Below are positions 49,458-61,089 of a stretch of DNA of 64,000 nt, one piece after another. The notes beneath the pieces were generated by a model that worked only from the letters and a program-made list of their open reading frames with translations, was not told the DNA's origin and searched no databases. Each line of letters opens with the position of its first letter. Position 1 is the stretch's first letter. The position numbers were made by a program, and so were the translations under genes. The stretch comes from Heterohyrax brucei (lineage: Eukaryota; Chordata; Mammalia; Hyracoidea; Procaviidae): contig CM053142.1 of the NCBI GenBank assembly GCA_028571685.1, positions 198,826,796 through 198,890,795 of the forward strand. The letters run 5' to 3'.

Positions 49458-49872
49458 TGTTGAAATGAGGAAGGGCCCGGTAAAAATTGGAGGTATTGAA
49501 GAAAGCCCCAGGAAACAACTTAATAGCAGAAAATACCATAGAATAATCTTACCTTTATCTTACAAAACACTGTCACAAGACAAGCCTGGGGGCAACCTTG
49601 CAAGTGACAGCCTGCAAGTGACCCCTAGACCTTGACCACATTTTACAACTAATAGGAGTTAACCAATCAATGTAAAGGTCAGTTCACCCTCCCTGCTTTG
49701 CAATCTCACGACTTAAATACTGGGCACTGAGGAAACTTGTGGTCGCCCCCTGCTCTGTGTAGCTTGGGGTGCGTCCCTGGTGCACCAGTATTTTTCCTAT
49801 TGGGCATATTTTTAAATAAAATTTAACCTTTAAAGTAACAGTGTCACATCTTGAAAATCACGGACCCTAACA
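49458..49872 (+). repeat. 3' LTR of the provirus
   Basis: 415 bp, differing from the 5' LTR by one substitution and one 1-base gap as read by eye. Confidence 0.95.
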
Positions 49873-50965
49873 AGAAAATACATGGAAATTTCTTTGTCTG
49901 CTTTCTTGGAAAAACATAAATGGGTATGTCTGATAACAGAACAGGGTGTGTGGCTATTTTTCAGACTTGAGTCTGTCTGCCACACTGCTAGCTAATAAAT
50001 AGCCTCTTCCTCTACAAACAAGATGGTGTTTGAGGTGTTTTCTGCTCCATGGGCCGAATTTATCTTTTTCCTGCTACATGCCAAACAAATAATCCGAGAA
50101 GTTGGACTACATGAAGAAGAGTGAGGCATCAGAATTGGAGGAAGACTCATGAACAACCTGTGCTGTGCAGATAACCCAGCCCTTCTTGCTGAAAGTGAAG
50201 AGGACTTGAAACACTTACTGATGAAGATCAAAGACTGCAGTCTGCATTATGGATTACACCTCAACATCAAGAAAACAAAAATCCTCACAACTGGACCAGT
50301 AAGTAACATCGTGATGAATGGAGAAAGGACTGAGATCGTCAAGCCAAGCCAGCCAGAAGTTGTCAAGGATTTTATTTTATTTGATTCCACAATCAATGCC
50401 TATGGAAGCAGTTGTCAAGAAATCAAAAGACACACTGCACTGGGCAAATCGGCTGCAAAAGACCTCTTTAAAGTCTCAAAAAACAAAAAAAGACATCACT
50501 CCGAAGACTAAGGTGCACCTGACCCAAGCCAATGGCCTCATATAGGCGTGAAAGATGGACTGTGAACAGGGAAGAGGGAAGAACTGACATCCTTGAATCA
50601 TGGTCTTGGGGAAGAGTACTGAACGTGCCGTGGACTGCCAGAAGAATGAACCAATCTGTCTTGGAAGAAGTATGGTCGGAGTGCTCTTTAGAAGCCAGGA
50701 TGGTGACATTCCGTTTTACATACTTTGGACGTGTCGTCAAGAGGGATTGGTCCCTGGAGAAGGACATCATGCTCGGTAGAGTAGAAGGTCAGTGAAGAAG
50801 AGGAAGATTCTCAGCAAGACGGACTGACACAGCAGCCGCAACAGCAGGCTCAGGCCTAGCCACGATTGTGGGGGTTGGGTGGGCCCAGGGGGTTCCACTC
50901 TGTTGTCCATGGGGTCACTGCCCATCAGAACCGACTTCTTGGCATCTCACAACCACAACACAGCC

Positions 50966-52985
50966 CCAGATACTGTGAATAAAACTAAATATATCTTCAT
51001 GCATTTACCCCCAAATTTGTGTAGGATAGGTTTCCAAACGTGGGACTACACGGTCAGAGGAGACACACATCCTGAAACTTAGTGTGTGGTGCTAGATTGG
51101 CTCCGTAAAGGGCAGGCTCCTGTCTGGAACACTGCCTGCCAGGGCAGGAACCGGCCTCCTTAACTCGCTGCTGGGTTTCCGTGGTGAGCGATGGAGTGAA
51201 CCGCCAACAACCCTTTCTGGCACAGTAGAGAAGCTCCGTGGGGCTGTGGTCTTCAGGGAGCAGATCTCCGGGGCTTTTCTTGCTTGGAGCAGCTGGCCGA
51301 TGGGAACCATCACCTCCTGCTGAGTGGCTGAGTGCTCACCTGTTATGCCACGTGCAGCTCCTGATCCAGTTAAAGCAAAAGCCGAAGTCTGTCCAGTGGA
51401 ACTGATTCTGACAGTGACCTTGTGGGACGGGGAATTCCCCGTAGTCTCCAGGGAGGACAGGTGGGTGCAAAGTGCTGCTGACGTGCCAGTTAGCAGCTGA
51501 GTTCTGGAACCACTGTGCCACCAAGCCTCCTCTGGTCCCTCTAAGGCCGTGTATGGAGTACAGAAATGAAGTTCTACCGTCATCAGTAGGCTATGAGTGT
51601 CCCCATTCCTGCACACCCTTGCCGGTGAGTCAGGGTCAATCTTTTAAGTGGTAACAGCCAAACAGAATTTGCAGAAACTGTGCGACCCACAGACACTGTT
51701 GTGAGTGCTGAAATACCTAAGCTGTCGTGTTTAACCCTCACGACAGACCTCTGAATTAACTATTATTCTGTCCATCTTTATAGACAGAGAAACTGAAGCA
51801 CATGGGACTAATGGGTTGAGAAGTCCCAGATCCGAGCCTCCAATCCAGATAGCCAGTGCTGACGCAGTCAGTCTTCCTCCAAATCGGCAGATGAAAATAC
51901 AGTGCTTTTTGATGAGCCATGGCAGAGCTGTAAGTGTCTGATTTAGGAAAGCAGGGACAAGGAGGACAAGCAGCAATAACACGGGAAAGGACAGAAAAGA
52001 TGCTCCTTAAAGAGCAAAAAACCAGGCAATAGCAAAAAACAAACAAGCAAACCAAAATCAAACAAATAAACAAAAACAACCAACCAAGTCACCAAAAAAA
52101 AAACTGGAGGTGGGGAAGAAGGAGCACACGGTAAAGTCAGAAACAAAGTAAATGGTTTCTGATTGAAGGGATAGAGTCCAGCAAATGATCCTTCCAGTAA
52201 ACCCAGGGGCTGGGGCTGGGGCGAAGCCAGTAAAAAGGAACAAGAGAGAGGACTCGAAGACTACCCAGCGGCGGGGGCCTTTAGGTGCTCATGAAGCATT
52301 TTACCCATCTGTGGGAAGAGGCATCATTTTTCAAGTTACTGAAAATATATGGGAAAACATTTTTGTTTTCCACTGTGAAAAATGTTTTCCAGGTAATGTG
52401 TTTGAACAGATCTCACCGTAACCACAGAATCTTGGGAAAGAGTGTCTTTCAGAACCTGGAGGTTTGGGAATACAAGAACATTCATTTTTTGCTTTCCATT
52501 TAATTCTAGCTTTTAATTACCTTTTATTTGCTTTCTTTTTGCTACTTAAAAAAAAAAACAAAACAAAACAAAAAGCAGTCTTTTGCTGTTGTATCTGACA
52601 CCTCTTAAGTGCTGTTTTACATCTTTCAGAATTTGGGTCATCTTAGATCTCCCTGGCCTGACTCACCTCTCGGGATGTGGGCCCGTCCGCCCTCTGGGAC
52701 TGTGGCCACCTTTGCAGCCCACTGGCCCTCTGGGAGCCAGGGATTCAGGCTGTGCAGAACAGGCTTCCACTGGAGGCCTTCTCTCTTCTTCCTGGGACAG
52801 GAGGGGCATCCTGTGAGACAGCACACTGAAGATGTATTGGGTACCACCCCTCAGACTCCCGTCTCCCCGCCCCATCACCCCTTCTGTAAGGAGCATTCAC
52901 GGTGGAGCTTGCTGCCTTAGGCACTTAGGCTGAAACACATAGTTGTTGAATTTAAAATTCAGTTAACTTATTTTCCAGTCTTCTT
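50966..52985. other. No gene recognised
   Basis: Mixed sequence with one probable antisense AfroSINE (51,390-51,530). A-rich runs at 52,010-52,110 and 52,550-52,580 suggest old retroposon ends, not assignable. Confidence 0.5.
51390..51530 (-). mobile_element. AfroSINE, antisense, diverged
   Basis: 'gattctgacagtgacc', 'ttccccgtagtctcc', 'gccagttagcagc' and 'accactgtgcc' follow the reverse SINE order. Confidence 0.65.
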
Positions 52986-52987
52986 CA

Positions 52988-53140
52988 TTTCATTACACCA
53001 GCTGCCATGGAGCTGATTCCTGCCACAGTGATGTGGGTGTACACAGGGGGACTGCACTCCACGGCTTCCAAGGCTATCCTGTGAGGCACCTCTAGGTGGG
53101 CTTGACCCACTGATCCTCCTGTTAATAGTCCTGCACTCAC
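52988..53140 (-). mobile_element. AfroSINE, antisense, diverged
   Basis: 'catggagctgattcctgcc', 'ggcttccaaggctatcc' and 'gacccactgatc' follow the reverse SINE order. Confidence 0.55.
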
Positions 53141-53857
53141 CCCACCCAGAGACCCCTTGTTTAATTATAAAACATCGAAAGCTATGGGAGTAATTTTTCT
53201 CCAAATATAGTTTTAGCCCATCTGATTTTTGATACATAACATTACTATAGTTAATCTAAAAATAGCTTGGCTATTAAGCCTAAAGCTGCTGATGGGTTTT
53301 GGTGTAGAAGTAAGCTTTTGTGTCTCCGGGACAAACGTCCAGGATTGCAGGTGCTGAGTTGCAAGGCAAGAGACATTTCTTTATTGATTTGCAGAAACTA
53401 ACTTCCTGAGTGGAGACACCATTTTGCATTTCCTTGTGTAACTTGTTTTCTGAAATCAGGATTATGCTCCTGAGACGGGTCTTCCATTGACACAGCTGTA
53501 CTTAATTCATCTTCACTGTTTGTGGCAGGAATTACCAGCCAGGGTCCCAGGTGAACCACGGGTGCGCCTTGAAATGTTCAGGGATGTGTTTTTCACAGAC
53601 ATTCATCCTAACCAGGTTTAAAATAACCCGTTTCAGACATCTTCTGATTTGTAGACGTTACAAATCATCCATAATACTGTATCAGCTCTGCATTTCTTTG
53701 ACACACGTTTTATCCTAAAGGACACAGATAGACACAGATTTCTTCTGTCGGTCTATTTCCAGATTCCCTCTGAGAGATGACATACCAGGCTGGGCGCCTT
53801 AACAGTCTTGAAATGGTATTATCGTCGGAGTTTTCATTCTCATCATAAAATGATAAC

Positions 53858-54062
53858 AGCAACACTGTGTGCTGTCGAGTCGCTTTCAACTCCCGGTGAC
53901 GCTGTGGGACAGCGCCGAACAGCCCACGGGTTCTCAAGGTCGTGATGTTGACGGAAGCTGACTGCTGCGCGCTTCGGTGCAGGGCTGGTCCCAGCAGAAA
54001 TCTCTCGGCTGGCAGCTAAGCGCCGTGCCCCCAGGGCTCCCTGCTTAGTCAGAGCTACCGTG
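53858..54062 (-). mobile_element. AfroSINE, antisense
   Basis: 'gctgtcgagtcgctttcaac' begins the RTE-type tail in reverse, then 'ggtgacgctgtgggacag' and 'ggttctcaaggtcgtgatg'. A run of A near 54,080 lies close by. Confidence 0.75.
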
Positions 54063-54234
54063 TCATCACGGTCTATTTGGAAAAAAAAAAAAAAATCAGA
54101 CTGATGGATTATCCACAAAGCATCTGGGTAGCCAACTAAATTACCCCTTGAAAATGCACCGCAGTTGAGGGGACGTTTGAGCAATTTCTGCGGCCCCCTC
54201 TGTGAACTTCCTGAACCGAGACGCTTTCCTTTGG

Positions 54235-54475
54235 AGACCCGGTCAGCCGTCGAGGCCACCAGGCGCCCCGTCCGGCGGGGTCTCGGCGAGCGGCGGCGTC
54301 CGCCCCGGCCTGCGGGGGGCTCGTGGCGACCGCGGGCCGCTGGCCCTGCGCAGCACCTGCCGCCAGGGGGCGCCCGCCCGCGGCGGCGCCCGGCGAGCTC
54401 GGCTCTCGGGGGGCGTCGGCTCCGCCTCCGCGAGCTTCGGCGTGCGGTCGCCGGGAGTAGATGTCGTTGTTCTAT
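54235..54475. promoter_or_regulatory. Isolated CpG-rich block with a CTCF-like motif
   Basis: About 240 bp of very high CpG density inside AT-richer, repeat-laden DNA. 54,356-54,373 reads CTGCCGCCAGGGGGCGCC, close to the CTCF core. There is no convincing coding exon; both strands are open only because of composition. It could be a small promoter, an insulator or an enhancer CpG island. Confidence 0.55.
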
Positions 54476-54609
54476 TTACTTTATCTTTCACAAATCGTAG
54501 ACACATGTGGTGTGCATGACTTTTAACTGCAGCGTCACCTTCTGCTCCGGTTTGGTGCAAGTGTCGCTGAACGAATAGTTACAGCTGAGTTTGTTCCGTC
54601 AGCTTTTGC

Positions 54610-55335
54610 TTCTTTATTGAATGAGTACGTTTTATTAAGTGTGGTGAAAATATACACCAAGACATCCACCAGCGCAATTTCCAAATGACATTGATACGTT
54701 TTTCCTCCTGTGAAATCGTTCCCACTTCTTTCAAACCCTTCCACCACGAAGAACAGAAACTCAGAGCCTCCCGGACAGAAACTTCCCTCCCCCTCCCCCT
54801 CCCTCCTAAAGAAACCTGGTTTTTGGTTTTTATATATTTGCTTGTTTCATGCAAGCGCAGTGATACAGTATCTGGCCGTCTGAGACTGACTTCTCAGCAC
54901 AGTCGTTTCGGGGCTCACCCATGTGGTGGTGCCTTCAGGTGCTGGTTTCGGGCTCACCCATGTGGTGGTGCCTTCAAGACCTCATTTCTTTTTATGGCTC
55001 GATGATGTTCTACCGTACGTATTTGCTACACTTTTTATCCAGGCGCCTGGTGACAGACACCATTCCGCTATTGAGAACCATACTTCAGTGGGCACCGGTG
55101 TGCAGACTTCTGTTGGCTTCCCCACCTTCTCTATTTCTGGGCACACACCTGGGACTGGAACTGCCAGATCACATGGTAATTCTATACTCAGCTTTCTGAG
55201 GAACGACCCAACTGGCTTCTAGTTTTACATTCTCATCAGTAACTTCATCGGCGTTTGTTTTCCACTTTTCTGATCAGTGTCACTCTAGTGGGGGTGAGGT
55301 GACATTTCATTGTGGTTTTTGTCTGCGTCTTGCTA
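54610..55335 (-). mobile_element. Old LINE-1 3' end, antisense
   Basis: 'ggtgaaaatatacaccaag' and later 'cacacacctgggactggaactgccagatcacatgg' match the familiar antisense run through an old L1 3' region. It is diverged and contains a local 40-bp duplication. Confidence 0.7.
54906..54985. repeat. Two-copy 40-bp tandem duplication
   Basis: 'ggctcacccatgtggtggtg' plus flank occurs twice, about 40 bp apart, nearly identical. Confidence 0.8.
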
Positions 55336-55572
55336 GATCTTGCTAGGTGGAATACACAAGAATCCAACTGGCTGTGTCTGTGGAAAGAACTGTTGGAAAA
55401 GGTCAGTCTCAATCAGTCAAAACAAGGCCTGGGGTTACCATGAAACAGACCACCAGTTGCTCTGCAAGTTCAGGTTCAAGTAGAAGCTGAAGAAAATTAC
55501 AGCAAGTCCATGAGAGCCAAAGTATTCTTGACTATGTCTCACTTGAAATTAGAGACCACCTCAAGAATACAC

Positions 55573-56447
55573 TTGAGAGCTCTGGTCAGTATGGCACCGC
55601 AGACAGAAGCGCCACAGAGGCCCTCCTAAGCAAAGGCTCCAAACTCAGTGATCTGGAAGGCAAGCTCATCATCAGTAACAATCATCTGTTTCAAACCTAG
55701 GAAGACAAAAGAAAATTTCAAGGTAAACACAAAGAAAGTTAACAAACCTACTCATCAAAGTGACAAAGAAAAAAGTAAAATTTCAATAAAAACAAAATCT
55801 GCAAAGTTGCAGAATTGACAAAATACCAACTGAGATGTTTCAATAACATTTCAGTAATGAACCACAGGAATTCAGCACAGGACAGTAAGAGGAACAAAGA
55901 AAACGTTGGCCCTCTAGAAGAAGCGCACAAAATGACAGCAATGAACTCACCCCTGCCAACGATTGCACTGAACATAAATGACGTAAATACATGTGTGAAG
56001 ACAGAGTGACAACGAGTGGCAAACAAACAAAAACCGGGATTCATCAGGATGTTGTTTACAAGAGACTCACCTTAAAAAGAAAGATACCTGGCACTGGCAT
56101 GATGACAGATACACTGACCAATGGAACAGAACTGAGAACCCAGGTGTAAATCCACCCACCTTTGGTCATCTGATCTTCATTGACGGCCCAGAATCCATCA
56201 GATGGGAAAAGGGCAGTCCTTTCAGCCACAGTGCTGGCGAAATTGGATGTCACGTGAAACAAGGGAAAACGAAGAGACATGGAGCAAAGTGGAGGGCCTC
56301 ATGCTGAATGACATGAATCAGTGACAGAGGGACAGGTGTTAGGTGAGACCACTGCTATGAAAACTCACAAAGGTTTACAGACAGAAACAATCTTAGATGG
56401 TTTACCAGGGAGGGAAGAGGTGGGATGGAAAAGGACCAAAAAAAAAA
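55573..56447 (+). mobile_element. LINE-1 insertion, internally deleted
   Basis: Sense L1: the ORF1/ORF2 junction with the ORF2 start near 55,930 (MTAMNSPLPTIALNINDVN), then a jump to later ORF2 sequence ('accaatggaacagaactgag' at about 56,116), ending in an A-run. AAGAATACAC flanks both sides (55,563-55,572 and 56,448-56,457), a plausible target-site duplication. Confidence 0.7.
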
Positions 56448-56770
56448 AAGAATACACGTGAAAACACTTCATAAACTGTAAAAATGAAGAAGAAGAGAAA
56501 TTCAAATCTCAGGCTCACCCCAAAAGAAAAAACAGATTTGCTATGTTGAGCACCAGTGACTGAAGACCAGACGACTGTGGAATGAAATTAAGGACATCAT
56601 ACCAAAGAACACAAGAGGTCATTAAAAGGACAGGAAAGAAAAGACCAAAATGGGTGACAGAGAAGATTCTGAAAGTTGTTCTTGAATGTAGGGTAGCTAA
56701 AACAAAAGGAAGAAATGAGAAAGTGAAAGAACTGGCCGACCATGTGTCATTCAGGAGGTAATGTATGAGG

Positions 56771-57305
56771 TCCTACAATTAAGTCCAAGAACTTAATTGT
56801 TCTAAGTGACGCACACCTCCTTGCTGAATGCCACTATGCTCACCTTCAAAGTACTCCCCTTGGGAAGCTACACACCTATGCCAGCACCTAGTCCATCCTT
56901 CAAAGAAATTTTGGAACTCTTTCTGGAATGGCCATTGTGGACAGTGGCAGGACGGAAAGTTTGTAAACTTAATTGTATAGGCATCTATGAGTGAGTTTTT
57001 AGCAAGTAAACAAGTAACTGTATTGGAATACCCTCCCTACTTACTTGATCTGACACCCAATGACTTTTTTCTTTACCCAAAGATAAAGGAAATATTGAAA
57101 GGAAGACATTCTAATGACATTCAGGACACGAAGGGTAATACGATGACAGCTCTGACAGCCACTCCATAAAAAGAGTTCCAAAATTGCCTTGAAGGGTGGA
57201 CTAGGTGCTGGTGTCAGTGCATAGCTTCTCAAGGGGAGAACTTCAAAGGTGACAGTAGTGCTATTCAGCAATGAGGGGTGTAGCACTTCTTTTAGGAGGA
57301 GTTCA
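56771..57305 (+). mobile_element. Mariner transposon with inverted 3' arms
   Basis: 56,984-57,170 encodes a mariner transposase C-terminal part (FLASKQVTVLEYPPYLLDLT then NDFFLYPKIKEILKG), which includes the final catalytic Asp region. It continues to about 57,275 as EFQNCLEGWTRCW. The left arm (about 56,785-56,930) is an inverted, diverged copy of the right arm (about 57,165-57,300). Both outer ends therefore carry the 3' end of the element. It is truncated and inactive. Confidence 0.75.
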
Positions 57306-57456
57306 TGAACTTCATTGGCAATCCTTGTAGGATCAAGAATCAGTGGTACTGAAGGGAGAAGTTCAAGCTGAAATGAAGATATTGGTGAAAACCAAGGATC
57401 CAGGGAACTGATAAAATATTACCTGAGTTGTTTCCTTCACACTGGCAAAAAATACC

Positions 57457-58016
57457 TGTGATGGTTAGGACTGTGTGTCAACTTGGCTGGACCAATGTTT
57501 TGGCAGCTATATAAAGTGGCAGGGGCAGGGCCTGTGGTGGCTCACTGCCCTCTCAGCCCTCGTCTCCCCACCTCCTGCCTCCTACTTCCATCTGCTCGCA
57601 TTGCCAGCAGCCTCTTCTCTCTTCTCTTTTTATGTCTGGTTCCTGGGACTTGAGCTAGCAGTTGTTGGATTCATCAACCCTCATAGCCTGAGAGTCAAGA
57701 GTCCTGTTCCCTGACCTGCTGATCTTGGGGTTACCAGACCCTGTGGCTCCGTGAGTTAGCAGAAACTTTGCAGTCTCAGTCTCCCTCATATCTTGGCATT
57801 CACCAACCTACACAGCTTGTGAGCTGGAACTTTAATCTTTGACCTACTGACCTTGAGTTCACCAGCTTCCATGGCTGACTCCAATCCAGGACTTGGAACG
57901 TTTCAGCTTCTACAATCATGTGAACTGTTTCTTTATTATAATTATTTCTCTATACATACTATATGTGTTACTGGTTTTGCTTCCCTAGAGAACCCAGCCT
58001 AAAACAACTTGGTACT
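57457..58016 (+). mobile_element. ERVL-type LTR
   Basis: About 560 bp starting 'tgtgatggttagg' and ending 'gagaacccagcctaaaaca'. It is followed at once by 'acttggtactgagaaggtgggg', like an ERVL/MaLR leader with a leucine-type primer site. Family approximate. Confidence 0.6.
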
Positions 58017-59557
58017 GAGAAGGTGGGGTGCTGCTCTAACAAACGCCTACAATGTGGAGGTGGTTTTGATACTGCAAACAGATGGAAGACTCAGAAGAAC
58101 TGTTAACACCAATGAAGGCACAGATGGTAAGAAATGAACAGTAGAGGACCAGTGACAGCAGCAACAGACAGGCAGCAGCAGAACCAGCCCAGCACTAGAC
58201 AGCTCTGGAACTGATCCTCAGAGCAAGAGTGCTGAGTGCCTGTGAACAGGGGTCTCCTGGCAGAGTGGGTTGCCTTCATGCACATGAATTGGTGAAGCCA
58301 TGCTGGCTGACCCACAGAGAGAGCTGAGTGCCTGTGTGCACTAGGTTTCCTGGTGGAGTGGGGTGCTATCATGGATTGAATTGTGTCCCCCCCCAAAATA
58401 GGTGTAGCCATGTGACCATGATTCTCTGTATTCTACGATTGTTCTCCATTTTGTGATTTTGTTGTACTGTATGTTAAAAGATTATGGTGGGAATTTAAAT
58501 CCTTTCAGAAGATCACCTCCCTACTCCACTGTGAAGGGAGATTCCATGGAGTTTGGCTTGCCCCACCCTTGATCCTTGCATCCATCAAGAGATAAAAGGA
58601 AAGGGAAGCAGGCAGAGAATTGGGAACCTCATGCCACCAAGCAAGCAGCACCAGGAGAAGAGATGCAATACCAGACTTTCCTCCAGAGCTGACAAGAGGG
58701 AAAGCCTTTCCCTGGAGTGGACATCCTGAATTTGGACTTGTAGCCTACCTGACTGTGTAAGAATAAACTTTCCTTTGTTAAAGCCATCCACTTTGTGGTA
58801 TTTCTGCTAGAACAGCCCTAACTGACGGAAACAGGTGCCTCTGGGCACATAAATCAGTTGAGCTACCGAGTTTTGGAACACTTGCCCCTGCAGGGCAGAT
58901 GCAGGTCTGAGGCCCAGGCCATGAGGCCACAGGATGCAGAAGCTGAAGAGACCAGGAACACAAGAAGCTGAGGTGCCTCAGTCTCAAAAGTATGGCTATG
59001 GCCTCAGGGGTTTCAAAGGGTGGAGCCATAGCTTCCTGTATTTCTATGAGTGGATCTCCCACTCAGTCAGTCTTATGGTATACCTAAAGCCAAGGGGGCA
59101 GAGTTGCTGTCTCAGTGGGCCTGGAAGGCAAGTTGTAGCATAGGGCCAGGGGTCTCCACACAGAATCCAGAGAGTGAACCAATACCTAGAGTTTGCAGGG
59201 CAGGGCTGTTGCGTACAATGTCTGAGAGTGGAAGATTATTTTCAGAGCTTTGGGGACTACTATAATGTGTTCTGCTAACTTGCTTGTTACCTGTTAACGC
59301 CTTCTTACCCTGTGATTTCTCCCATTTGTAATGGAAATGCCTAGATCGTGTCTGTCTACTCTGATATTGTACTTTGGAGGCATATAAGTTGTATTCTAGG
59401 ACACACAGATGTAGAGGAATCTTTGAATTTTGGACTTGGAACTGATTTAAGACTTACTATAGTAAGGGATAAATGTGTTTTTGCTATGACTTGCTATGAT
59501 GGGCTGAATGTGTTGCATGTTTCAAAGATGTGATTCTTTGGGGGCCAAAGGGTGGCA
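58017..59557 (+). mobile_element. MaLR/ERVL-like internal sequence, interrupted by a solo LTR
   Basis: It starts with the leader 'gtggggtgctgctctaacaa' and ends 'gggggccaaagggtgg' just before the LTR at 59,558, an end resembling MaLR internal regions. No coding capacity remains. A solo LTR at 58,367-58,833 splits it. Confidence 0.55.
58367..58833 (+). mobile_element. Solo MaLR-like LTR with 5-bp target duplication
   Basis: 467 bp, begins 'tatcatggattgaattg' and ends 'gacggaaaca'. GGTGC flanks both sides (58,362-58,366 and 58,834-58,838). Same family as 37,553 and 60,528 but with internal deletions. Confidence 0.85.
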
Positions 59558-60117
59558 TGTCACAGATTGAATTGTATCCTCCCAAAAATATGTGTAGTAA
59601 TTTGGCTGGGCCTGTACTGTGTGATTGCCCTCCATTTCATGATTTTCTGGTGCTGTAAATTCTAATCTCTGCCTGTGGTTAATAGACTGGATTTGTGTTA
59701 AAGAGGATTAGGTTGGGGCCATAACACCTTCCTAAGATCACCTCCATGCTCCAGTGTAGACAGTTCTTCTGGAGTGTGGCTTGCACCACCCTTTATCCTT
59801 TCATCCTACAAGAGATAAAACAACAGGGAAGCAAGCAGAGAGTTGGGAACCTCACACCACCAACAAAGCAGCACCCAAGACTAGAGCCCATCCTTCAGAC
59901 ATGAGGTTCCCGTGCCAGGATGCTCCTTGACCAAAGACTGACGTGACACAAGGACTTTCCTCCAGAGCCAACAAACAGGGCAAGCCTTCCCCTGGGTAGA
60001 CACCACGAATTTGGACTTGTAGCCTGCTGGACTGTGTATGAATTCACTTTTCTTTGTTAAAGTTATTTACTTGTGGTATTTCTGTTAGAGCCATACCAGA
60101 TAACTAAAACTAAAACA
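59558..60117 (+). mobile_element. MaLR-like LTR
   Basis: Begins 'tgtcacagattgaattgta' and carries the same boxes as its relatives through 'tttggacttgtagcctg' and 'tggtatttctgttagagcc'. It is more diverged. Probably the 3' LTR of the internal sequence on its left. The end is approximate and no target duplication was found. Confidence 0.7.
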
Positions 60118-60527
60118 TGTTTGCGTTTTTCTCCAGCTCTGTCTGGGACCCTCTATTGACCCTGTCACAGTAGTCGGTATTGGTAGCTGGGCACCGTCTA
60201 GGTGTGCCAGACCTGGTCCGGTGAAGGCTCTGGTTGTTGCCACCCGTTATCCTTTGGACTCATCTTTCCCTTGTGTCCTTGGTTTTCTTCATTCTCCCTT
60301 ATTCCGGACAAGGTGGGACCAGAGGAGCATCTTAGATGGGCGCTCATAAGCTTTTAAGACCCCAGGTGCTACTCACCGTAGTAGGATGTAGAACATTTTC
60401 TTTATGACCTATACTTCGACAATTGAGTTAGATACTCCCTGAGACCATGGTCCCCACTGCCCTCAGCCCAGAGATTCAGTCCCTCAGGGAGTTTGGCTGG
60501 GTCTATGAAACTTCCAGCATAGTAGAC
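60118..60527 (-). repeat. Dispersed repeat, antisense (related to 34,915-35,965)
   Basis: Contains the reverse complements of motifs from the repeat at 35,160-35,400 ('aagcttttaagaccccagg', 'agaccatggtcccc'). Probably an antisense L1 3' UTR. Confidence 0.45.
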
Positions 60528-61083
60528 TGTCATGGATTGACTTGTGTCCCCCCAAATATAGAATATAGGTGTAGCCATGGGACCATGATTCCCTGTATTC
60601 TACCACTGTCCTCCATTTTGTGATTTTGCTGTGCTGGATGTTAAAGCATTATGCCAAGCCAAGGCAAGTGCGTCGAGTCGGATCATGGGACTGTAAATCC
60701 CTTCAGATGATGACCTCACTGCTCCACTGTAAAGGGAGTTTCCCTGGAGTGGGGCTTGCCCCACCCTTACTCCTTTTGTCCCACAAGATAAAAGGAAAGA
60801 GAAGTAAACAGAGAACTGGGAACCTCACACCATCAAACAAGTAGCAGTGGGAGAAGAGAGTGTCCTTCATACCTGAGGTTCCTGTGCCAAGACGCTCCCT
60901 GGACAAAGACTGATGCAATACTGGATTTTCCTCCAGAGCTGACAAGGGGGAAAGCCTTCCCCTAGAGCGGACATCCTGAATTTGGACTCGCAGCCTATCT
61001 GACTGTGTAAGAAGAAAGCTTCCTTTGCTAAAGCCATCCACTCTGTGGTATTTCTGTTAGAGCAGCACTAGCTGACTCAAGTG
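60528..61083 (+). mobile_element. Solo MaLR-like LTR with 5-bp target duplication
   Basis: 556 bp, begins 'tgtcatggattgacttgtg' and ends 'gctgactcaagtg'. TAGAC flanks both sides (60,523-60,527 and 61,084-61,088). A small non-family stretch near 60,650-60,690 interrupts it. Confidence 0.85.
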
Positions 61084-61089
61084 TAGACT

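Larger units (their letters stand above)
55345..57456 (+). mobile_element. RTE-clade LINE fragment, interrupted
   Basis: Pieces 55,345-55,562, about 56,515-56,770 and 57,306-57,456 follow one another in the RTE order seen at 62,230-63,050 ('accaactg..tgtggaaa', 'ccagac..tgtggaatg', 'gatcaagaatcagtggtactga'). Insertions of an L1 and a mariner separate them. Confidence 0.7.
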
